Source of the DNA: Notospermus geniculatus
Taxonomy: Eukaryota > Nemertea > Pilidiophora > Heteronemertea > Lineidae
Direction: 5' to 3'
NCBI GenBank assembly: GCA_002633025.1
Contig: NMRB01001594.1
Span: forward strand, 71,061-135,060
Length of the DNA: 64,000 nucleotides
Below, one piece after another: positions 54,810 to 64,000 of this stretch. The notes beneath the pieces were generated by a model that did not search any database, was not told where the DNA came from, and saw nothing but the letters and a program-made list of their open reading frames with translations. The position numbers and the translations under genes were made by a program. Numbering within the stretch: position 1 is the stretch's first letter; every line of letters begins with the position of its first letter.

Positions 54810-57242
54810 GGGGGGGGGGGGGCACCTGGCATTTGCCCCTTTCGGCAAAAAAATCTGTAAAACTAACCATGAAATTTTTTAAATTTGGAGCAAATCATTG
54901 AAATTCACTGCAGATTTCAACTTCTAGCACAGTGCGCAGTCCACATTATGGGCAAACTCCTCACAGCGCCACCTGTCTCCATTCTTCCGACCTAGTGACA
55001 CTGCCACCAGGTCCCGAATATTTCGGCGGAGGATCGTAGTTCCAATACATGTCAAATAGAATTGAAATGTTTCATGGGCACGTACACGAAACATTTCCCC
55101 GACCTAATTTCATCTGTTTGGTAAACAGAAGCACGTGAACCAAGGACGCCCTCTGATTGGTTCAGAGTGTGCGAAAGTGAGAGCCTAATCACTTCCCATG
55201 CCTGTAACGTTCGGCAAACAAGCTACTTATTCTGATCATTTGCAGCATTTTTTCACCTCAAATCTAGTATTTCCACATTTGATATACGTATAATGTTTAC
55301 AATATTTGATTTTATTGACTTTTATTTGGAGATTTGCAGTGTCAAATGTACTCGCACTATATTCCAGCCAGCTGGAAAGCGATGAGGCAGCTGGTGCTAG
55401 CGGCATAAGCGACCCGTCCAGAAGTAGGCCGCGCATGCTTGGTAGGAACTAGTTTGCATTATGGGCACAAAATTCACATGCCTGAAAAGAATACTCTGCA
55501 GATTTTTCTTTTAATCATTAATGTTAAGTCTGTCAAAAAAATGAATCTGTTCAAAAATCCAATTAATTTTTGGAACATGATAGATCGAGAAACGTCAAAT
55601 AGATCAATCATTATTCCTAACGGATCCTCTTTCCTATCACGAAACGATGTGAACTTGCAGTGAAATATGTTTTGTCTGTTTTCCAAGTCAACACATGTCT
55701 TCATGTATAATAAATGACACCAGAACCGAACACTTCAAATTCGACCATGGCAAAGAGAATGGCAGAGACTAATCAGGGAATAAAGAATTAGTTATCACTG
55801 AAAAGGGGTCATTTATCTAAAAGATACTCGCGCAGACATCACACAAAACGTCATTAGACCCACCCCGGCTATTACCAACTGGTGTTGTCGACGACGGTTT
55901 TGTTTTCTCCACCCTTGGTGATTTTAATCAATTTAAGTGCAGCGAGTCATCGACGCGAAACACTTGCTACACCTGACGAGGTGGAACAATTGTCAGTGAG
56001 CATCTGAAACATAATTGGTTTACGAAGATAAATATCGCCGCAAACCTGCTATAATTTTAGGGACGGGTAATTCACTTTAACGTACCTGCAAATGTAAACG
56101 TCGGTATCTGCTGCATAATGTATAACTTAGAAAAGTCATCTCCGGGTGCCACGGGATAACTCAATCTGTCACCAATTACAACGTCCGCTATCTACCCACT
56201 AGAATAAGTAAGTCGTGAACTTCTTTGTGAGTTACTGTTAAACCCCAATTTTTCATGAACCAATGTACCAATATAATTTGGTGGTGTCAAAAATACTGTA
56301 CCCGCGCCCCAATACCGTCCTGGGCGGGAAATCAGAGTAGGCGGCCGATTGTCATGTGGGCCGAGCTTTGTACGGTCGGTATTGTATAGAAATTGCCGTC
56401 AAGCGAATAGGCCCTATTGGTAGGCAACAGGCCTCATTGTAAGATGATCAGACCATGACTTGATGTAGTCCGTGAATCACCAGAGCGCCGCGAAGTTTTG
56501 ACATGCTAAAATTGCTGTTGCATACCAATAGGGCCTATTCGCTTGACGGCAATTTCTATACAATACCGACCGTACAAAGCTCGGCCCACATGACAATCGG
56601 CCGCCTACTCTGATTTCCCGCCCAGGACGGTATTGGAGCGCGGGTACAGTAGATATTTTTGGTGGTTTTGCAATATTGAATTTAAATATTGATCTGAAAA
56701 CAACTAGATTTATTAAAGGTTAGGTGTATTCTACAGAATGTTTGTTTTTGGTTAAAGAATGTATCATGTTTATTTTCTCGGGCCACGAAAATCATTGTTT
56801 ATTTACATTTTGTTCGTTTGTGTCCAGTCTTTCTTCGTCTTATGAGTAACTTGTTGGTGCCCCTCTAGAAATTCTTTTGATACCAAAAGTATCCAATTCG
56901 GTAGGTCCGCATGTCCAAAAATTCTAAAATACTGTAATGAAAACATCCATGTTTACAAACATTGAACGTAAACAATGAAGTCACGATACATTATCTTTAA
57001 AAGTATTGAATTTGAATTTGCTTGTACGTTTCATGCATTACAGTGCAGATGAATCTAGACGGCAGTGGCCTCTATTGGTCTGATGCACAAAACTCTGTTG
57101 CAAGTTTTTTACTGATACTGTAACCAGCACGTTTACCGACCTAATGCAGTGCAGGCCGACAAATGTCCTTATTCTGAAGTAATAAATGAGGAGTGTATGC
57201 CGCTGCTGCGCTGACGGATGTGATATATTTGAATTACAGCAA
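54810..57242. repeat. large direct duplication D3, copy 1
   Basis: Head-to-tail with copy 2 at 57243-59308. It begins in a family G element (54810-54935) after the N run, and carries a 354-bp element at 56296-56649 that copy 2 lacks. Confidence 0.96.
56296..56649. mobile_element. 354-bp TA-flanked palindromic MITE, only in D3 copy 1
   Basis: Ends CTGTACCCGCGCCCCAATAC and, inverted, CTGTACCCGCGCTCCAATAC. The arms are over 120 bp and nearly identical. TA flanks both sides, and copy 2 shows a single TA in CAAAAATAGATATTT at the empty site (near 58708). The near-identical arms suggest a young insertion of Tc1/mariner type. Confidence 0.95.
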
Positions 57243-59308
57243 GGCACCTGGCATTTGCCCCTTTCGGCAAAAAAATCTGTAAAACTAACCATGAAATTTT
57301 TTAAATTTGGAGCAAATCATTGAAATTCACTGCAGATTTCAACTTCTAGCACAGTGCGCAGTCCACATTATGGGCAAACTCCTCACAGCGCCACCTATCT
57401 CCATTCTTCCGACCTAGTGACACTGCCACCAGGTCCCGAATATTTCGGCGGAGGATCGTAGTTCCAATACATGTCAAATAGAATTGAAATGTTTCATGGG
57501 CACGTACACGAAACGTTTCGCCGACCTAATTTCATCTGATTGGTAAACAGAAGCAAGGACGCCCTCTGATTGGTTCAGAGTGTGCGAAAGTGAGAGCCTA
57601 ATCACTTCCCATGCCTGTAACGTTCCGCAAACAAGCTACTTATTCTGATCACTTACAGCATTTTTTCACCTCAAATCTAGTATTTCCGCATTTGATATAC
57701 GTATAATGTTTACAATATTTGATTTTATTGACTTTTATTTGGAGATTTGCGGTGTCAAATGTACTCGCACTATATTCCAGCCAGCTGGAAAGCGATGAGG
57801 CAGCTGGTGCTAGCGGCATAAGCGACCCGTCCAGAAGTAGGCCGTAGCATGCTTGGTAGGAACTAGTTTGCATTATGGGCACAAAATTCACATACCTGAA
57901 AAGAATACTCTGCAGATTTTTCTTTTAATCATTAATGTCAAGTCTGTCAAAAAAATGAATCTGTTGAAAAATCCAATTAATTTTTGGAACACGATAGATC
58001 GAGAAACGTCAAATAGATCAATCATTATTCCTAACGGATCCTCTTTCCTACCATGAAGTGATGTGAACTTGCAGTGAAATATGTTTTGTCTGTTTTCCAA
58101 GTCAACACATGTCTTCATGTATAATAAATGACACCAGAACCGAACACTTCAAATTCGACCATGGCAAAGAGAATGGCAGAGACTAATCAGGGAATAAAGA
58201 ATTAGTTATCACTGAAAAGGGGTCATTTATCTAAAAGATACTCGCGCAGACATCACACAAAACGTCATTAGACCCACCCCGGCTATTACCAACTGGTGTT
58301 GTCGACGACGGTTTTGTTTTCTCCACCCTTGGTGATTTTAATCAATTTAAGTGCAGCGAGTCATCCACGCGAAACACTTGCTACACCTGACGAGGTGGAA
58401 CAATTGTCAGTGAGCATCTGAAACATAATTGGTTTACGAAGATAAATATCGCCGCAAACCTGGTATAATTTTAGGGACGGGTAATTCACTTTAATGTACC
58501 TGCAAATGTAAACGTCGGTGTCTGCTGCATAATGTATAACTTAGAAACGTCATCTCCGGGTGCCACGGGATAACTCAATCTGTCACCAATTACAACGTCC
58601 GCTATCTACCCACTAGAATAAGTAAGTCGTGAACTTCTTTGTGAGTTACTGTTAAACCCCAATTTTTCATGAACCAATGTACCAATATAATTTGGTGGTG
58701 TCAAAAATAGATATTTTTGGTGGTATTGCAATATTGAATTTAAATATTGATCTGAAAACAACTAGATTTATTAAAGGTTAGGTGTATTCTACAGAATGTT
58801 TGTTTTTGGTTAAAGAATGTATCATGTGTATTTTCTCGGGCCACGAAAATCATTGTTTATTTACATTGTTTGTTTGTGTGCAGTCTTTCTTTGTCTTATC
58901 AGTAACTTGTTGGTGGCATGGCATGCCCCTCTAGAAATTCTTTTGATACCGAAAGTATCCAATTCGGTAGGTCAGCATGTCCAAAAATTCCAAAATACCG
59001 TAATGAAAACATCCATGTTTACAAACATTGAACGTAAACAATGAAGTCACGATACATTATCTTTAAAAGTATTGAATTTGAATTTGCTTGTACATTTCAT
59101 GCATTAGAGTGCAGATGAAAAGACGGCAGTGGCATCTATTGGTCTGATGGACAAAACTCTGTTGCAAGTTTTTTACTGATACTGTAACCAGCACGTTTAC
59201 CGACCTAATGCAGTGCAGGCCGACAAATGTCCTTATTCTGAAGTAATAAATGAGGAGTGTATGCCGCTGCTGCGCTGATGGATGTGATATATTTGAATTA
59301 CAGCAAGG
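57243..59308. repeat. large direct duplication D3, copy 2
   Basis: Begins mid-element (GGCACCTGGCATTTGCCCC) immediately after CAGCAA and ends at the same CAGCAAGG, where unique DNA resumes. Includes family G remnant 57243-57358 and the 58822-59067 dispersed segment. Confidence 0.96.
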
Positions 59309-59959
59309 ACAAATCCCAGGGTGCCTGGAGAAATAATCATAAAGCAATCAAGTGAGATTGAAAATTTACGCTAATAATTTCAGGCCTGAAGAACAAACTC
59401 CTTGATCATCAAAAAAGATTTATCACTGTAGGCAGTTCAATAAAAGTTCTCGGCACGATTATTAGAAAACTGCTCGGCTGTTGATTACGGTTGATCATTC
59501 CAAGTTAATAAATGCCAAGCAGTAGAATCATTTCCAGAAACAAGCCATCATTTTTCTTTCTACAGATTTATTATGGAGCCCCTAGGATTTTATTGGTTTT
59601 CTTCCTTAATTAAGTTTATCGCAGAATATCACCAACTTGTTGGAATAGAAGAAATGATTGTGTCTGGCAGCAATTTATTCATTCTCCGTAACTTGATTAG
59701 ATTCGTTGCCGATTTCATGTTTTATTGTCCATTTCATCTTTATCTTGATAACGTTATTTGAACCGCATGATGAAAGTGACAAGACTGCTGCATTTGTGTT
59801 TGTAGTCCCACGGCCAACTGCTATTGAAATGGCACAAAAGTAATTATTAGCAAAGATATCTATTTTTCAAGCAAGGAATAACTACATGTAGTTAGACATG
59901 AGATCTGGTCATTATATCTAAGTTGATCCCCTTGTTAACTGAATTTGAAATGAAGGAAC
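59309..59959. other. unassigned
   Basis: No supported gene. Confidence 0.3.
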
Positions 59960-60480
59960 CAAAAACGTGGACATTTTGCTCACCTCTGTGACAAGTCTGA
60001 AATATCTGAAGTCCGATTGGGTCGAAATTTGGTGCATTTGTAGAGGGTGCCTAGATATATCTTCACACCAAATCAAAACACTATGTCAAATAGCCATGAA
60101 AGTACCACCAAACAGTGGAATTTTGAACTTTGACCTCTGTGACCTTGAAAAGTGGGTCAAATCAAAAACCCGGGATTTATGTGATGCTGTCTCATCAGAG
60201 AAACCCACCAAGTTTCATGGTTCTAGCAGGCTGCGTTCAGGAGATACAGCCAAAAGGTTTTAACAAAGCACCCCCTACAGGCCAGAATGTAAAACTAGCA
60301 GCCCTAATTTTCAGTCCAGACATAGTTTTTACCATAGGGTACCTGTACACCACGTTTCATGTAAATTCTAAGCCAAACGGTTTAGAAATGTGCCACCCCT
60401 GTTAACGACAACAGACGACGCCGACGGACAACACGCCATAAGAAAAACTGTCATGCCATCAATGGAACCAAACCAAAGAT
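59960..60480. repeat. probable dispersed repeat of the GACGCCGACGGAC-tailed type
   Basis: Runs from a TTGACCTCTGTGACCTTGA core to AACGACAACAGACGACGCCG and ACACGCCATAAG. Such tails occur in dispersed repeats of marine invertebrates. Only one copy lies in the window, so this rests on resemblance. Confidence 0.4.
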
Positions 60481-61360
60481 TGTGAAACAAGCTTGCAAGT
60501 CATGTCCCTTCTGCTAATACAGGTACCAATAACCTTTAATTTAATCACCTGCTGTCCAGTATTACAGTGTTTTACAGATGATAAAACAGGAGAATGGGTA
60601 GCTCACACTTCCTGATCATCACTTCCCCTTTGAAAAGTATACAAGTGAATCCCACGAGTAAAATTTAAACTCTCTGTTCATTACTTGTGAAATTTACAGC
60701 GCCCGGAGACTCTTATTAGTGACATCAACCTGAACCAAACTATCTGTCGTCCATAGTCGAGTAGCGTACCTACAATAACGAGGTAGATTTCTCATTCATC
60801 TTAGTCGAGGAGAACGTGCACAACCGGAAACTCGTCGCTAAAGATAAGCGCAGCGCCCTCGATGGACGACATTCATTACTCAAACAAATCAACTTGAGAA
60901 AATCCAGGAAATTCAATTTTAGCGATTTTACCGCAGACAAGATTGAAGCTGAGGTGCAGTGAAGTGTTTCTGACTCTATCTAATTGGAAATTGATGACGT
61001 TAGTTCTTGATGGATGTCTCCAAAGACGCAGCACGTGCTGGGTGAGGGACTCTTCTGACAAGATGGAAAATTGATGACTTTTATCAGGGATGAACTTTCT
61101 CTTTCATTCTTTATTAAGATGCAATGAAGAAGCAAAAACTTCAACGGTTTGAGTATTGAAGTGACTCAATGGAATTGTTGTGGTTAAGGTGGTGAACACA
61201 AAAAGAGTTACGAAAACCCACCGGATCGCATGAAGATAATTGTTTTGCAGCAAAAGGCCATATTAATGATGAAGACTGTAGGTTATTTTCAACAAAGCAA
61301 CTAAAATGTTATCCCCCAAATTGCGGAACTGGAGTGGTTGGTACAAGTACATACCAAATG
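60481..61360. other. unassigned
   Basis: No gene recognised. Confidence 0.3.
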
Positions 61361-61455
61361 TGACCCTCCACAGCAAAACCAGTTGCATGTTGCTCAGAAG
61401 GTGAGCCTCAACGAACTAAGTATGACACCATAAGAGAATGGAAGAAATAGATTAA
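61361..61455. repeat. dispersed repeat, copy 2 of 54168
   Basis: TGTGACCCTCCACAGCAAAAC and GAGAATGGAAGAAATAGAT as in 54168-54260. Confidence 0.85.
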
Positions 61456-61459
61456 TTAT

Positions 61460-62400
61460 GGTTCCCGATCATCAAGATCGGGAACCATATTGTGGTTGGT
61501 CATGGTGTCTGTCTGTCTGTCTGTGTGTGTGTGTGTCCGGTCTGTCACGCCTCCATATCTTATCTCCTTCAACAACTCCAGTCCTGGTAACACATCCTAC
61601 CCCTAGGTTTGTCAACCTGGGCAATCCAATGAGCTAATCATTTTCAACATCAGATGCCTCCATCATGATGTAATCAACATATCAGACTTGATATTTTTTC
61701 CGTCACGTTTTTATCTGATGTCATAACTCGGCTCCTTTAGCACATAGAGCAACAGAAACAAGTTCTACCCTTAGGTTTTCATACCCTAGGAATCGAATGG
61801 ACTGATTACTTTTGGTCTGAGATGTAGGGGTCATGGTGATATCGATATCACAAATTTGATATTTTAAGATGACTTGCCATATTGTCAAATGAGCAACATG
61901 AAACAAATCTTAGTTCATGCCTACTTATCCAAGGACTGGACTATGTTAAAATTCTCAGCCTCCAGTGTCCGGGTGATTGAGATATCATGAGATTTTGATA
62001 TATCAAACTTGATAATTTGAAATATCTCTGCCTGTGTTAGAGATAGAGGCATGATATCACCTATACTTTGGTTATTGAGGATGGCCACTTCAATTATGCA
62101 ATGACCTTGATGATCAGAGGTCAAGGTCAAGGTCAAACCTGATAGTTTGAAGTATCTCTTCCTGTGGTGGAGGTAGAGGCATGATATCACCCATACTTAG
62201 GTTATTGAGGATGCCCATTTCGATTATGCAATGACCTTAACGATCAAAGGTCAAGGTCAAGGTCAAACTTGAGAATTTGAAATATCTATGCACGTGATAC
62301 AGATAGAGACATGATATCGCCCATACTTAGGTTATTGAGGCTGCCCATTTTGATTATGCAATGACCTTGATGATCAGCTATCAAGGTCAAGGTCAACCAT
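61460..62400. repeat. hairpin, GT microsatellite and ~129-bp tandem array
   Basis: Opens with a stem GGTTCCCGATC/GATCGGGAACC at 61460-61486 and a (TGTC)n/(TG)n run. Three units of about 129 bp follow, with TTTGAAATATCT landmarks near 62017, 62147 and 62276. Each unit ends in AGGTCAAGGTCAAGGTCAA or a close variant. Confidence 0.85.
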
Positions 62401-62601
62401 GAGATGAGTTATTGGCATGGGATCAAGTTCTGTGGGATTCAGCGTCGTTGTTCATCAGTCAATGTATCCAGATCTCTGTCAAATAAACCAGAGTGACCAG
62501 AGCAATTCCCAAAGAGGTCACAGTGGCTAAAGACTGGTGTTGATGAAGAGCCCATCAAGATCTCTGAAGTTCTGTTGGCAAGATGGCATCTATAAATATC
62601 T

Positions 62602-62659
62602 GGGGCCTGTTTCATTTGGTTAAAGGTACCATTATTTGCCACTTTATGAAACAGGTCCC
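62602..62659. mobile_element. 58-bp palindrome with Harbinger-like ends
   Basis: GGGGCCTGTTTCATTTGG against the inverted GGGACCTGTTTCATAAAG. Probably an internally deleted MITE. Confidence 0.7.
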
Positions 62660-63822
62660 TGGTCCGAAAGGTGAATGGAACGATAGGCCACTTAAGTAAT
62701 AGTTTGATAGATGGGGAGGGGTCACAAAATGAACTGAGTTTTGGGTAAATTGGATTCGGTATAGAAGAGCCAAGAATCCCTCCTGGAGACAAGTCGTTAG
62801 CCAGATCTCCTGCTGAGATAACGCACAAAGCGTAACCTTCAACAGTGTGAGCCCCCTTGATGTCTGCCCTCTACCATTATACTGGTTATAACAACCCTAT
62901 TCAAATATTGAATAAAATTTCAAATGCCATCTTCATGTCTTAACATCCTATTGTGCAACTGAAGGTCACGGCAAGCAGGGGAAGAAATTGAATTATAATC
63001 GACAGAAATTCGAGTGAATAGAATTTCATAGTTTATTAAAATGGTAGTAGTTGCCCAGTAATGATGGTGGTGACTCGACATGGTTAATTATGGAGAAACC
63101 TTACGGGTGAATGCAAGGAAATGAGGTAACAGTGGTCACACTTCAGGAATCTATTCAACGTAATCAAGGAAAGATGAGGAGGACACATGCAAGGGCGGTA
63201 AATGATAAGGGTCACATGCCAATTTTTGTAATTTTTGATAGATGCAGCGAGGATGCCTAGTGGACATAAAACAGGTCAAATAAAGTGAAAGAACAAAAAC
63301 AATCCAAAGAATTTGCTTTTAGAAATTTCTTCAATTCATCTCTGTTGTGGAAAGAACTGGTCGATAAATCAGTGGGGGATGGCTAAAATGGATTACCGCA
63401 GAGGAATAACTGTCTATTCATCCCCATGGTTTTAAAACAGTCCTTCATTTGAAGGTTTGGTTTCACAGCCTGGGTAGGTTTCACCAAAAACTTTGCCAGT
63501 GTCTAATTGTAAGCAAGTGGTAAATATGACATTTGACTCAAAGAGTAGATGTTCATTCTTGGTTTTACGGTATAGCCAAAGTTGCAGCAAAATATTACGG
63601 TCATCATGCATGTACAAGCAGCAGATTCAGGATGTTGAAGGAGATGGTTTGCCTCCGAGACTCTGCTTACTATGTGGTCAGTTTTAGAGGAGAATCTATC
63701 CTGGTCAGTCATCAAGAATTGCTAGAGATCAGCCTTCATTGGATCTGTATCAAAGCCAATAGGGGCTTGTCATCATTATCATTATATTGGAACCTTTATA
63801 TATTTTTTCACTTGGGCTGCAG
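62660..63822. other. unassigned
   Basis: Open frames on both strands. None is supported by a family match. Confidence 0.3.
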
Positions 63823-63894
63823 TTTCAAATCAAGAGCCATTCTCCATGTGATAGTGAAGATGACTCGCCCAGCAAGTGATATTGTGCCCTACAG
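63823..63894 (+). CDS. possible small internal exon, unknown gene
   Basis: A strong pyrimidine-rich acceptor (TATTTTTTCACTTGGGCTGCAG) and donor CCTACAG|GTAACA bound 72 bp. The only open frame reads FKSRAILHVIVKMTRP and ASDIVPY (phase 2-2). No family was recognised; support is the splice-site pair alone. Confidence 0.3.
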
Positions 63895-64000
63895 GTAACA
63901 ATGAAGCATTTATGAATATTCATAACACTTCCATCAGTCAATCATTTAATTAAAGATTGCAATCTTGTCAACAGATTTCCACACACATTAGTTGATTCAT

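Noticed and set aside
63581-63687. ZAD-type zinc-finger exon (GDGLPPRLCLLCGQ)
   Set aside because: Only one Cys pair and a short LP motif match, there is no second Cys pair, and a stop follows at once. Too weak.

Overview
The window is animal nuclear DNA, most likely from a marine invertebrate. Genes are split by GT-AG introns, the intergenic DNA is AT-rich, and the sequence holds LINE fragments, tRNA-derived SINEs and dozens of short palindromic transposons. The words TAGGCCTA and TACATGTA recur often, a pattern I associate with ambulacrarians (sea urchins, sea stars, acorn worms); that phylum-level guess is inference only. There is no bacterial gene organisation.

One gene can be assembled with confidence: a choline/ethanolamine-kinase-like gene on the minus strand between 8239 and about 407. 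Five internal splice junctions join in phase, and the HxDxxxxN and DYE catalytic motifs are present. The seventh, terminal exon is tentative. Its larger introns are packed with palindromic elements, and one palindrome carries both an apparently captured first exon (starting MADVADETE) and a broken mirror copy of it. Two further plus-strand coding exons of unknown identity are possible (31368-31604 and 63823-63894).

Layout. 1-8240: kinase gene. 8683-9594: 3' end of a LINE. 9850-10795: tandem array running into a 500-N gap. 10796-18400: mostly unassigned AT-rich DNA with several palindromic elements. 18427-30600: SINEs, minisatellites, more palindromic elements. 31086-34760: candidate exon and nested palindromes. 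35036-38745, 41700-48021 and 54810-59308: three large direct duplications, each with element insertions that differ between copies and each touching or enclosing an ambiguous base or gap, so they may be unmerged alleles rather than true duplications. 49698-54118: nested and single palindromic elements. 59960-62400: dispersed and tandem repeats. 62660-64000: mostly unassigned.

The most unusual content is the set of palindromic elements. Many have 3-bp TAA/TTA target duplications and inverted ends resembling PIF/Harbinger non-autonomous elements. A subset is built from one short word reiterated in both orientations (GTCTC/GAGAC, GTTGAA, TAACTTACG, GCAACT, CGATA), each element having its own word. 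The 1.1-kb GTCTC element at 44054-45175 is the most extreme. All coordinates, counts and homologies were obtained by eye; no database or alignment was run.
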